The notes below the pieces were generated by a model. It saw nothing but the letters and a program-made list of their open reading frames with translations, made no database searches and was not told the origin of the DNA. From JBCDCU01 sp039180865 (GTDB taxonomy: Bacteria > Pseudomonadota > Alphaproteobacteria > Rhizobiales > JACESI01): a DNA stretch of 17,481 nucleotides. The stretch's first letter is position 1. Every line of letters starts with the position of its first letter. Positions 1 to 7,807 of this stretch are shown here, in pieces. The position numbers and the translations under genes were made by a program. The stretch is taken from assembly GCA_039180865.1 (NCBI GenBank), contig JBCDCZ010000067.1, positions 1-17,481 on the forward strand, read 5' to 3'.

Positions 1-1500
1 CACTCCTGCGTCGGGTCCTTGCACTTCGATCTTTCCGAAGGCGGACGCATCGAAGATTGCCGCTTCCTCATGAGCAACGCGGACTTCTTCGGCGACATTT
101 TCGAACCAGTCCGGGCGGTCAAACCGCAGGACAGGCTCCGCTTTCATTCCGAAATAAAGCGGCCGTTCCCAACCGTAGAACTGACCGAAATGGGCGCCAG
201 CTTCGCGGTATTCCGCATCGAGCGGCAGTGGACGCAGATTGCGAGCGGTCTTTAATTGCTTTCCGGGATAGGCAATATCGTAATGCGTTCCGAGGATTTC
301 CGGCGCACGCGCCATCAGATGGTCAACCGAATTGAAGATTGGAGCGAAACGCTTCGCATCCGCTTCGCCGAGATCATAGGCGGTGTGGCCATGGACGATG
401 CAATGGGCAAGATTCATCCCTGCCCCGCCACCACTTGCAAGGCCGACCGAGTTCATTCCGCAGCCGAGAAACAGACCACGGGTTTCCGCCGTCTCGCCCA
501 ACATGAAAGTTCCATCCGGCGTGAAACTCTCCGGGCCATTTAAGAGCATCTTCACTTCCGCTGTTTCCAGAACCGGCAAACGGTGAAGTGCCGCCTCCAT
601 CATCGGTTCGAAATGATCCCAATCTTCTGGGAGAAGGCCAAACTCGAAACTCTCGTTCAACACACCGGGCGCAATCGGCTTTCCCATCGGCTCAAAACAG
701 CCGACCAACAATCCGCCGCTATCATCACGAATGTAAAGATGGCTGTCATGATCGCTGAGCGTCGGAGTGTTTCCGACAATCCCTTCAACCGGCTTCGTCA
801 GAAGATAAAAGTGCTCGCAGGCAAGGGCTGGAACTTCAGCGCCCGCCATGGCGCCGACTTCTCGGGACCAAAGCCCGGCGCAAAGGGCCACCGCATCGCA
901 CATGATCGTGCCCTTTGTGGTCTCGACACCCGTAATCCGACCATTTTCAGTCAAGATCCCCGTCACGCCCGTCTCTTCGAAGATCTTCGCACCCAGGTCT
1001 TTCGATGCCTTAACGAGCGCGGCACACACATCGCTAGGCGAAACCCGTCCATCATCGGGCGACCATACAGCTCCCAGAACGTCATCGCCGTTCATGAGCG
1101 GCCATCGCTCCAAAGCCTCCCCCTTGCTCACCGATACCGCATTGATGCCGTAAGCATAGGCCAAAGCCTCCTGCCGCTTCACATGAATAAGCCGGTCTTC
1201 GGTCGTCGCAATCGAGAGCGACCCCTTCTGGATCCATCCGACCGATTGCCCTGTCTCAGCTTCCAACTGCGCGTACAAATCCACCGAGTACTGGATCATC
1301 CGGGTGAGATTCTTAGAATGCCTCAGTGCCCGTACCTGCGCCGCGGAGTGCCAGGTCGTCCCGGACGTGAGCTTGTTTCGCTCCAAGAGAACAGCGTCGC
1401 CAACGCCCATTTTCGCAAGGTGATAGAGCGTTGAGCAGCCCATAATCCCGCCGCCGATGACAACGACCGAGGCGTGCGATGGGAGATCGATATCAGGCAT
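1..1500 (-). CDS. FAD-dependent sarcosine/dimethylglycine dehydrogenase-like protein, N-terminal 500 residues (cut by window edge)
   Basis: This frame is open on the minus strand from an ATG at 1500 to the window's left edge, so the 3' end is missing. The protein begins with a Rossmann FAD-binding segment, VVVIGGGIMG at about residues 12-21. SGTTWH follows at residues 46-51, and His51 sits where rat dimethylglycine and sarcosine dehydrogenases attach FAD covalently (family knowledge). A DAO-type FAD oxidoreductase domain fills most of the frame. The last visible residues, AIFDASAFGKIEVQGPDAGV, look like the start of the folate-binding GcvT-like domain, so the full protein is probably about 800 residues. 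Such enzymes oxidatively demethylate N-methyl amino acids and pass the one-carbon unit to tetrahydrofolate. The gene is divergent from the rpiR regulator, which probably controls it. The exact substrate (sarcosine, dimethylglycine or another N-methyl amine) cannot be told from this part. Confidence 0.88.
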   Translation of the reverse strand, partial: MPDIDLPSHASVVVIGGGIMGCSTLYHLAKMGVGDAVLLERNKLTSGTTWHSAAQVRALRHSKNLTRMIQYSVDLYAQLEAETGQSVGWIQKGSLSIATTEDRLIHVKRQEALAYAYGINAVSVSKGEALERWPLMNGDDVLGAVWSPDDGRVSPSDVCAALVKASKDLGAKIFEETGVTGILTENGRITGVETTKGTIMCDAVALCAGLWSREVGAMAGAEVPALACEHFYLLTKPVEGIVGNTPTLSDHDSHLYIRDDSGGLLVGCFEPMGKPIAPGVLNESFEFGLLPEDWDHFEPMMEAALHRLPVLETAEVKMLLNGPESFTPDGTFMLGETAETRGLFLGCGMNSVGLASGGGAGMNLAHCIVHGHTAYDLGEADAKRFAPIFNSVDHLMARAPEILGTHYDIAYPGKQLKTARNLRPLPLDAEYREAGAHFGQFYGWERPLYFGMKAEPVLRFDRPDWFENVAEEVRVAHEEAAIFDASAFGKIEVQGPDAGV

Positions 1501-1524
1501 GACGTGTCCTCCGAAATCAATCAT

Positions 1525-1580
1525 AAAACATTTGTTTCATTAGTTGACAACACAAAAAACATTTGAAACAGTTGGTTTCA
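1525..1580. promoter_or_regulatory. Divergent control region with paired direct and inverted repeats, candidate RpiR operator
   Basis: AAAACATTTG occurs at 1525-1534 and again at 1556-1565, 31 bp apart, close to three helical turns. TGTTTCA at 1533-1539 is the inverse of TGAAACA at 1564-1570. The second copy also forms a palindrome, TGAAAC-N5-GTTTCA, at 1564-1580. The first contains AAACA-TT-TGTTT at 1526-1537. A good -35 hexamer, TTGACA, lies at 1544-1549, without an obvious -10 match. Dyads of this size are typical RpiR-family sites, and the region separates the dehydrogenase gene from rpiR. Binding by this regulator is inferred. Confidence 0.65.
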
Positions 1581-1598
1581 GATTTTGGGAGGAATCTG

Positions 1599-2465
1599 GT
1601 GGCAAGACCCGCGCCTATCGAAGACCGGATCACTGAAAACTATACCGCCATGAGCTCTAAGTTGCGCAAGGCGGCGGATTTCGTTGCCGATAATCCAGTC
1701 GATGTCGCGACCCGCTCCCTGCGCTCGGTGGCAGCCTCGTCCGGGGTCTCGCCCGCAACCTTCTCCCGCCTTGCCCGGGTGCTCGGCTATGACGATTACG
1801 AGGAAATGCGCGAAGCGGGACGTGCTGCAGTCGGACAGCGGCTGGTCCCGTTTTCTGAACGCGCCCAGGCGATCCGACGCGGTGATCAGAGCGCGGCGCA
1901 TTTCATTCACAAACAGGCCGCTGCATGCATCCAGAACATCGATTATCTTGAACAGAATCTGCAACCTGAACGCCTTCAGGAAGCAGTCGATCTTTTATTT
2001 CGGGCGAACAAGGTGCTCTTGATCGGGGCCTTGGGATCAGCCGGCGTCATCGAATATTTCGCTTATCAGGCGCAGTTTCTTGCCCGTGACTGGACAGTTG
2101 CCGGGCGTGGTGGGACGTCGATTGCCGCCTCTTTCGCGCAAATGCAGGCGGATGATGCGGTGATTGTGCTCACAAAGTCACCCTATTCCGGCCAGGCGCT
2201 CAGCGCCCTTCGCGTTGCAAATCGGAACGAGTTCAAAACTTTAGTATTGACAGACAGCCATTCCTCGCCTGCTCTTGAGTATGCTGACAAATATTTCGTC
2301 ATACCCACGGAGACAGCGAATTTCTTTTCTTCCTATGCGGCAACATTGGTTTTGATCGAAACCATGATGTCGATGCTGATTGCCAAGGTCGGACCTGACG
2401 CTGAAGCCCGGATCAAGGCAACTGAAGAACAAACCCGCAGACTGGGTGAAAACTGGTCTGCATAA
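1599..2465 (+). CDS. RpiR family transcriptional regulator (HTH + SIS domain)
   Basis: The product of 288 residues has an N-terminal RpiR-type helix-turn-helix at about residues 15-75 (core SVAASSGVSPATFSRLARVLG) and a C-terminal SIS (sugar isomerase-like) ligand-binding domain at about 128-265 (starts KVLLIGALGSAGVIEYFAYQ). Members usually bind DNA as dimers and sense sugar phosphates or other small metabolites. A GTG start at 1599 is preferred because GGGAGGA sits about six bases upstream. The longer frame from TTG at 1563 lacks such a site and would place the palindrome at 1564-1580 inside the gene. It is divergent from the FAD dehydrogenase and 28 bp upstream of the TAXI gene on the same strand, so it probably controls both units. 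The effector is unknown; a methylated-amine or sugar-like catabolite is a guess. Confidence 0.9.
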   Translation: MARPAPIEDRITENYTAMSSKLRKAADFVADNPVDVATRSLRSVAASSGVSPATFSRLARVLGYDDYEEMREAGRAAVGQRLVPFSERAQAIRRGDQSAAHFIHKQAAACIQNIDYLEQNLQPERLQEAVDLLFRANKVLLIGALGSAGVIEYFAYQAQFLARDWTVAGRGGTSIAASFAQMQADDAVIVLTKSPYSGQALSALRVANRNEFKTLVLTDSHSSPALEYADKYFVIPTETANFFSSYAATLVLIETMMSMLIAKVGPDAEARIKATEEQTRRLGENWSA

Positions 2466-2493
2466 GAATCCGAAACCAGGGAGGTACATCTAT

Positions 2494-3462
2494 ATGTTCG
2501 GAAAACTGAAGCTAACGGTGGCCGCGCTTGCCACTGCAACAGCATTGGGTGGCGTTGCGCATGCCCAGCAAACCTTCATCACCATCGGTACCGGTGGTGT
2601 GACGGGCGTTTACTATCCAACCGGTGGCGCGATCTGCCGTTTGGTGAATAAGGGCCGCAAAGAGCACGGTATCCGCTGCTCAGTCGAATCGACTGGCGGG
2701 TCCGTCTACAACACACGGACGATCCGTGAAGGCGAGCTCGATTTCGGTGTGGTTCAATCTGACGTTCAGTCAGCCGCCATGGAAGGCGTGCGCGCTTTCG
2801 CAAATGACGAGCCTTACGGTAATCTTCGTGCGGTTTTCTCGGTCCATCCGGAGCCAATGCACGTAATGGTGCGTGCCGATGCCGGGATCAGTTCCGTTGC
2901 CGATATGAAAGGCAAGCGGGTCAATATCGGTAACCCGGGCTCAGGAACGCGCGTTCTTGCCGACACGCTCATGGAAGCAGCGGGCGTGACACCGGCTGAC
3001 TTTGCTCTTGCAGCCGAGTTGAAATCGTCCGAGCAGTCAGCAGCCCTTTGTGACGGCAAAATCGATGCGGCGATCTGGGCAGCGGGTCTTCCGAACGGTT
3101 CTTCGATGGAAGCGACATCAACTTGCGCCATCACAATCCTGGATCTCACCACGTCAGGCACTGATAAGGTGCTTGCGAAGTTCCCGGCCTATGCGGCTGC
3201 GACCATTCCGGGTGGCCTTTATCCGGGCAACGACAGCGACATCGCATCATGGGGACCGAAAGCAACGTTCGTGACCGATGCAGGCACGCCGGACAAGGTT
3301 GTGTACACGCTCGTGAAGTCGATCTTCGAGAATTTCGATGATTTCAAGAAGCTGCATCCGGCCTTCGGCAATCTCACCGAAGCGCAGATGATCAAAGACG
3401 GCCTTTCCGCTCCGCTCCATCCAGGCGCTGAGCAGTATTACAAGGAACGCGGCTGGCTCTAA
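2494..3462 (+). CDS. TAXI family TRAP transporter solute-binding protein
   Basis: This is the periplasmic binding subunit of a TRAP (tripartite ATP-independent periplasmic) transporter of the TAXI class, 322 residues. A signal peptide covers residues 1-24 (hydrophobic run, AHA before QQ). The mature part starts with the class hallmark TFITIGTGGVTGVYYPTGGA. The segment VNIGNPGSGTRVLADTLMEA is also typical. The start at ATG 2494 follows AGGGAGG at a spacing of nine; an upstream ATG at 2380 lies inside rpiR and would bury the signal peptide. The permease gene comes next after 79 bp that hold a strong hairpin. TAXI ligands known from a few members are glutamate/glutamine and organic acids, so substrate cannot be predicted safely. 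The neighbouring demethylating dehydrogenase hints at an N-methylated or carboxylated nutrient (inference). Confidence 0.93.
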   Translation: MFGKLKLTVAALATATALGGVAHAQQTFITIGTGGVTGVYYPTGGAICRLVNKGRKEHGIRCSVESTGGSVYNTRTIREGELDFGVVQSDVQSAAMEGVRAFANDEPYGNLRAVFSVHPEPMHVMVRADAGISSVADMKGKRVNIGNPGSGTRVLADTLMEAAGVTPADFALAAELKSSEQSAALCDGKIDAAIWAAGLPNGSSMEATSTCAITILDLTTSGTDKVLAKFPAYAAATIPGGLYPGNDSDIASWGPKATFVTDAGTPDKVVYTLVKSIFENFDDFKKLHPAFGNLTEAQMIKDGLSAPLHPGAEQYYKERGWL

Positions 3463-3485
3463 TCCCAAGCGGGATCTGACACAAA

Positions 3486-3513
3486 GGTTCTCACCGCGTT
3501 TGCGGTGGGAACC
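3486..3513 (+). promoter_or_regulatory. Strong intercistronic hairpin between TAXI gene and TRAP permease gene
   Basis: GGTTCTCACCGC at 3486-3497 pairs with GCGGTGGGAACC at 3502-3513, giving a 12-bp stem with one G-U pair and a GTTT loop. No U-run follows (ATGACATATC), so it is not a good intrinsic terminator. Its position just after the binding-protein gene suggests an mRNA-stabilising or partial-attenuation element that lets the periplasmic subunit be made in excess over the permease. That role is inferred. Confidence 0.65.
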
Positions 3514-3541
3514 ATGACATATCGACAAAAAGGCGGGGGCC

Positions 3542-6133
3542 ATGAGTGATAAAGCGGGAGAGAATACCTCCTCGGTAGAGGATATTGTTGCAGAGGCAGA
3601 TACCGGCGGACGGGCACCGAAAGATGCGTTCAGTCGGAACGTCTTATGGACCGTTCCTCTCGTCTGGTCGATTTACCAGCTCTGGATCGCCTCTCCGCTT
3701 CCCTTCATTCTCGGCGTTGGCGTCTGGAATGATACCGAGACACGAGCCATTCACCTTGGCTTTGCTGTCTTTCTGGCCTTTCTCGCCTTCCCCGCTTTTA
3801 AATCGTCTCCCCGCCACAAGATCCGGATCGCGACCTGGATTATAGCGATCGCTGCCACGGTGACGGCATCCTATCTCTGGTGGGATTATCGTGGTGTTGC
3901 CGACCGAACGGGCAACCCGAACATGACCGATCTGGTGATGGCCGGGGTCGGCCTCGTGCTTCTCCTTGAGGCAGCGCGCCGGTCGCTCGGTTTCCCGCTT
4001 ATGGGCGTCGCCCTCTTCTTCCTGGCTTACGTCTTCTTCGGATCCTGGTCCGGCCTTCCCGAGGTGATCCAATGGAAAGGTGCGTCCTTCGAGAAAGCCA
4101 TGAGCCATATGTGGCTCACCACCGAAGGCGTCTTTGGTGTCGCACTCGGGGTATCCTCAGGCTTCGTTTTCCTATTCGTTCTCTTTGGTGCGCTCCTCAA
4201 CCAAGCGGGCGCCGGGAACTACTTTCTCCAATTGGCCTTTTCGGCCCTTGGCCACCTGCGCGGCGGACCCGCCAAGGCAGCGGTGATCGCCTCGGCCGCA
4301 ACGGGCCTGATCTCCGGCTCGTCGATTGCCAATGTGGTAACGACCGGTACGTTCACGATCCCGCTCATGAAACGCGTCGGTTTCTCGGCCACCAAGGCCG
4401 GAGCGGTGGAGGTGTCATCCTCCATCAACGGCGTACTAACGCCGCCCGTTATGGGCGCGGTCGCCTTCCTGATGACGGAATATGTGGGGATCTCCTATAT
4501 CGAGGTGGTCAAGACCGCGATCATACCGGCTGCGATCTCCTATGTCGCTCTCGTCTATATCGTGCACCTCGAAGCCCTGAAAGCGGGCATGAAGGGGTCC
4601 AGCACCATGCACCCGCTGAAGATCATCCTCGCGGCAATCTTCATCATCGCAATCTCGATCGTGATCGCGGGGGGAACCCTTTATCTCTGCGGTGTCCTCG
4701 TCAATTTGCTGCGAGACACATTCGGCGGCGCGTCCACATGGATTATCCTTGCCATGATGCTCGCAGCCTACGTGGCTGCGGTCGCCTACGCAGCAAAGGG
4801 ACCCGATCTTGCACAGGAAATGGGATCGCTTGAAAGCCTTCCCCCGACCCGCGAGATCTTCAAGACAGGTATCCATTACATCCTGCCGATCCTGCTTCTC
4901 ATGTATATGCTGATGATCGAGCGCAAATCGCCGGGGCTCTCGGCCTTCTGGTCAACGATCGCAATGCTCTTCATTCTGCTCACTCAGAACCCGCTCAAAG
5001 CGTTTTTCCGGGGCGAATCCGATGTCGGCCGCCATATCCGCGAGGGGATTGAAGATATAGCTACCGGCATGATCGCAGGTGCACGGAACATGATCGGCCT
5101 TGCCGCCGCCATGGGTGTTGCAGGTATCATCGTCGGTGCCGTCACGCTTACCGGTGTTGGTCAGGTCATGGCAGAATTCGTTGAATTCCTCTCAGGCGGA
5201 AACCTTCTCGCCATGCTCTTCTTCGTGGCACTCATTTCGATTGTGCTCGGAATGGGACTTCCGACGACAGCGAACTATATCGTCGTGAGTTCGCTGATGG
5301 CGGGCGTTGTTGTCGAACTCGGGGCGCAGAACGGACTGATCGTGCCGCTGATTGCGGTCCACATGTTCGTCTTCTATTTCGGGATCATGGCGGACGTGAC
5401 GCCACCGGTTGGGCTTGCGAGTTTCGCTGCGGCGGCGATCTCGAAGGGAGATCCGCTGAAGACTGGCTTCCAGGCGTTCTTCTATTCGATCAGGACCGCA
5501 CTCCTGCCCTTCCTCTTCATCTTCAACACCGATCTTCTGTTGATTGATGTCGGGCCCTATCAGGCAATCGTGGTCTTCATATTCGCACTTATAGCGATGC
5601 TCTTATTTGCGGCGGCAACGATGAATTATTTCGTCACGAAATCGCGAATATGGGAAAGCGGCGCCTTGTTGTTAGCGGCCTTTATCCTCTTCCAGCCTGG
5701 CTATTTCCTGAACAAGATGTCGCCGGAGTTTGAGACCCGACCTGCCAGCGATCTTTATCAGATGGCAGCAGCCGGTGCGGACAATTCTACCTTGCGGGTT
5801 CGACTGACTGGCGAGAATCTCAACGGTGATCAAGTCGATGCCCGCTATCTGTTGCCGCTTGGCGCGGCAGGAGGCGATGGCGTCCAACGCCTTCTCGACA
5901 GTGCCGGAATCGAGTTCAGGGAAGAAGACGGTAAAATCTTCGTTGACAATCTGAGCTTCGGCGGACCGTCCGAACAATTGGGCATAGACTTCGACTGGGA
6001 GGTGGTCGAACTCGAAGTCGCCGCAGACCGTATGCCCAAGGAAATCTTCTATATCCCGGCATTGTTGCTCGTCGGAGGCGTCTACGTCCTGCAACGCGGA
6101 CGGCAACGCAAACTGGAGGCGGCATTAGCATGA
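3542..6133 (+). CDS. TRAP transporter fused permease (DctQ-like 4TM + DctM-like 12TM) with C-terminal DUF3394-like region
   Basis: This membrane protein of 863 residues combines the small and large TRAP subunits in one chain, as is usual for TAXI systems. The N-terminal part has about four hydrophobic segments (for example WSIYQLWIASPLPFILGVGV). The DctM-like part has many helices and conserved-looking loops such as GSSIANVVTTGTFTIPLMKR, SSINGVLTPPVMGAVAFLM and GMGLPTTANYIVVSSLMAGV. From about residue 690 the chain goes beyond the transport core: a hydrophobic segment, a soluble stretch of roughly 120 residues, and a last membrane helix near IPALLLVGGVYVL. This matches the DUF3394 extension known on such permeases. 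The ion-driven permease works with the upstream TAXI protein. Its last codons overlap the start of the UspA-like gene (ATGA), which shows translational coupling. Confidence 0.92.
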   Translation: MSDKAGENTSSVEDIVAEADTGGRAPKDAFSRNVLWTVPLVWSIYQLWIASPLPFILGVGVWNDTETRAIHLGFAVFLAFLAFPAFKSSPRHKIRIATWIIAIAATVTASYLWWDYRGVADRTGNPNMTDLVMAGVGLVLLLEAARRSLGFPLMGVALFFLAYVFFGSWSGLPEVIQWKGASFEKAMSHMWLTTEGVFGVALGVSSGFVFLFVLFGALLNQAGAGNYFLQLAFSALGHLRGGPAKAAVIASAATGLISGSSIANVVTTGTFTIPLMKRVGFSATKAGAVEVSSSINGVLTPPVMGAVAFLMTEYVGISYIEVVKTAIIPAAISYVALVYIVHLEALKAGMKGSSTMHPLKIILAAIFIIAISIVIAGGTLYLCGVLVNLLRDTFGGASTWIILAMMLAAYVAAVAYAAKGPDLAQEMGSLESLPPTREIFKTGIHYILPILLLMYMLMIERKSPGLSAFWSTIAMLFILLTQNPLKAFFRGESDVGRHIREGIEDIATGMIAGARNMIGLAAAMGVAGIIVGAVTLTGVGQVMAEFVEFLSGGNLLAMLFFVALISIVLGMGLPTTANYIVVSSLMAGVVVELGAQNGLIVPLIAVHMFVFYFGIMADVTPPVGLASFAAAAISKGDPLKTGFQAFFYSIRTALLPFLFIFNTDLLLIDVGPYQAIVVFIFALIAMLLFAAATMNYFVTKSRIWESGALLLAAFILFQPGYFLNKMSPEFETRPASDLYQMAAAGADNSTLRVRLTGENLNGDQVDARYLLPLGAAGGDGVQRLLDSAGIEFREEDGKIFVDNLSFGGPSEQLGIDFDWEVVELEVAADRMPKEIFYIPALLLVGGVYVLQRGRQRKLEAALA

Positions 6134-6558
6134 CCAAACATATTCTTTGTGCCGTGGACCTTACCCATGACGACGACGCCCGTTCATTGATTGCGGAAGC
6201 AGGACGCATTGCGAAACTCGAGGGCGCGGAACTCAGCGTGGTAACCGCATTGCCGGATTACGGATCCTCATTCGTCGGCTCGTTTTTCAAGGAAGGAACG
6301 TTGAAGGAAGCCGCCGAGGCTGCGAACACCAGACTTCACAAGATGATTGATGAGACCCTGCCCGAGCGCGATCAAACCCAATGCATTGTGGAGATTGGTG
6401 TTGCCTATGAGGAGATCCTGGACGCAGCCAAGAAATGTGACGCGGATCTGATCATGGTGGGCGCTCACAAACCTGACCTGGCTGATCGGCTCCTTGGCCC
6501 CAATGCAGCCCGCATCGTCCGGCATGCCGATATTTCTGTCATGGTCGTTCGGCTTTAG
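6130..6558 (+). CDS. Universal stress protein, UspA superfamily (UspF-like), TRAP-associated
   Basis: This is a single Usp domain of 142 residues. It starts with the beta strand and acidic loop typical of the family (KHILCAVDLTHDDDA). It ends with GAHKPDLADRLLGPNAARIV and RHADISVMVVR, the nucleotide-binding loop and last strand. The loop resembles the UspF class rather than the classic G-x2-G-x9-G(S/T) form, and the Ser usual after the last Gly is Pro here. Weakened ATP binding is possible but not shown. The ATG overlaps the TRAP permease stop (ATGA), so the two are co-translated. Usp genes next to TRAP operons are known; TeaD of the Halomonas ectoine transporter is an ATP-binding regulator of transport. 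A similar regulatory role for this protein is inferred from context. The gene ends 15 bp from the converging Rieske gene. Confidence 0.9.
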   Translation: MTKHILCAVDLTHDDDARSLIAEAGRIAKLEGAELSVVTALPDYGSSFVGSFFKEGTLKEAAEAANTRLHKMIDETLPERDQTQCIVEIGVAYEEILDAAKKCDADLIMVGAHKPDLADRLLGPNAARIVRHADISVMVVRL

Positions 6559-6573
6559 GCGAGCTCCAACCTC

Positions 6574-7725
6574 CTAAACACCGTTCACAGCCTCATCGAC
6601 TGTTTCGTTGAACCTGTGAAGCGCGCCCTCGAATCTGCCGAATGTGAGACGCTCGTTCACGCCGAGCGCCATCGCGGATTGGATGTTTTCGCCAAGCGCG
6701 AAATCCTCCTCCAGGGTTGTCACGGTAAGCTGGTGGTTCTTGTCCCAGTAAGTCTGCTGTTTTTCCGTAAGCGGCGCGTCTTGCTTTGGTCGCAATGTCA
6801 CGCAGCGAATGCGCGTTTCATCGACCGAGAACGGGAAGAACTGGATCAGGACAACGTGGTCGAACTGAACCAGCCAAGCGGCATTCGGAAAAAGGTTATA
6901 GAGGACATTGGCATGATCTCTCAGCCGCCAATCCTTGCGCGGCATCTCGATCAGTTCATCAACCGACACCCGGGCGAGGATCGAACGGATATGGTTTCCG
7001 AACATTTTGTAGGTTGAGAGATTGTCGTGAAATAGCAACCCGATTGTCTTCGCATGCGCGACACGGAAGTGATAGGCCTCAAGCCCGCCCTCAACCAGGA
7101 TCTTCCAGTTGCAGTTCCAGGTGCGTTCATCATGCGCATGGACTTCAAATGACGTGAAGTCCAGCCAATCCATATCGTCCTTGATCGGAGCCAGATGCTC
7201 CTCGATCGCATTGTCGGACGCTTCACCATCGATCAGACACCACACCCAGCCGGACTTTTCCGCGCATGCGATTTTCTTGAGGCCGTACTCCTCGATATTG
7301 AGACCGGGGAAGCCCTGCTCTTTGTGCGGGGCTGTAATCAGACGGCCCGTATTGTCCCAAGTCCAGGCGTGGTAAGGACAGCTGAAACGGTGTTTGCAAC
7401 CGCTTTCCGCCGCGACCAGACGCGCGCCGCGATGACGGCAGACATTATAAAACGCGTGCACCATTCCATCGCGGTCCCGGGTCAGAAGGATCGGAATACC
7501 GAAGCAGTCCCGGCGCAGGAATGAGCCCTCGTCCGGCAATTCGCTTGCATGGGCGATCAAGAACGGTGTCTTCAGAAAGATGCGCTCCCGCTCCAGCCGG
7601 AACTGAGCTTCATCGATATATCGCAAGGTTTCCGAATAGGTCACAGCCTCATCAAGATAGGCCGATTTTTCCTTTCTAAGTCCGAGCAACTCGTCCAGCA
7701 AATCCACCTGAGCTTCATGGTCCAT
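6574..7725 (-). CDS. Rieske non-heme iron oxygenase, alpha subunit
   Basis: The product of 383 residues has an N-terminal Rieske [2Fe-2S] domain with Cys96-x-His98 (NVCRHRGARL) and Cys116-x2-His119 (CPYHAWTW). The C-terminal catalytic domain has a mononuclear iron site at His219 and His224 (LEAYHFRVAH). Residue 216, three before the first His, is Glu where naphthalene-dioxygenase-type enzymes have the bridging Asp; Glu here is recalled from CntA-like enzymes acting on quaternary ammonium compounds. The ATG at 7725 has GAGGA seven bases upstream. A reductase is needed for electron supply but none is found in the window. The gene is divergent from a TetR regulator across two palindromes and is probably repressed by it. 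Candidate activities are N-demethylation or hydroxylation of a small amine or aromatic; the substrate is not determinable here. Confidence 0.9.
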   Translation of the reverse strand: MDHEAQVDLLDELLGLRKEKSAYLDEAVTYSETLRYIDEAQFRLERERIFLKTPFLIAHASELPDEGSFLRRDCFGIPILLTRDRDGMVHAFYNVCRHRGARLVAAESGCKHRFSCPYHAWTWDNTGRLITAPHKEQGFPGLNIEEYGLKKIACAEKSGWVWCLIDGEASDNAIEEHLAPIKDDMDWLDFTSFEVHAHDERTWNCNWKILVEGGLEAYHFRVAHAKTIGLLFHDNLSTYKMFGNHIRSILARVSVDELIEMPRKDWRLRDHANVLYNLFPNAAWLVQFDHVVLIQFFPFSVDETRIRCVTLRPKQDAPLTEKQQTYWDKNHQLTVTTLEEDFALGENIQSAMALGVNERLTFGRFEGALHRFNETVDEAVNGV

Positions 7726-7742
7726 GTTCAGATCCTCATGAT

Positions 7743-7780
7743 TTACCGGTTGGTAAGTTTATGACTTACCGCTTGGTAAG
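7743..7780. promoter_or_regulatory. Two tandem TetR-type palindromes in divergent promoter
   Basis: TTACC-GGTT-GGTAA lies at 7743-7756 and CTTACC-GCTT-GGTAAG at 7765-7780, with centres 23 bp apart. Both fall between the Rieske gene start (7725) and the TetR gene start (7808), so they are very likely the operators through which this regulator controls the Rieske gene and itself. The dyads are seen directly; binding is inferred from position and size. Confidence 0.8.
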
Positions 7781-7807
7781 TTGTCAAGTCTTTGCTATCA
7801 GTTGGCG

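Noticed and set aside
583..1434. Long open frame on plus (283 codons) opposite the FAD dehydrogenase
   Set aside because: It is antisense to a clear FAD enzyme with a continuous Rossmann motif; its own product has no recognisable domain and no ribosome binding site.
3486..3513. Intrinsic terminator after the TAXI gene
   Set aside because: The stem is strong but no T-run follows, and the permease must be expressed with the binding protein, so a stabilising or attenuating hairpin fits better.
4072..4833. Open frame of 253 codons in another frame of the TRAP permease gene
   Set aside because: It is wholly inside the permease coding region, Arg-rich and of no family; typical shadow frame.
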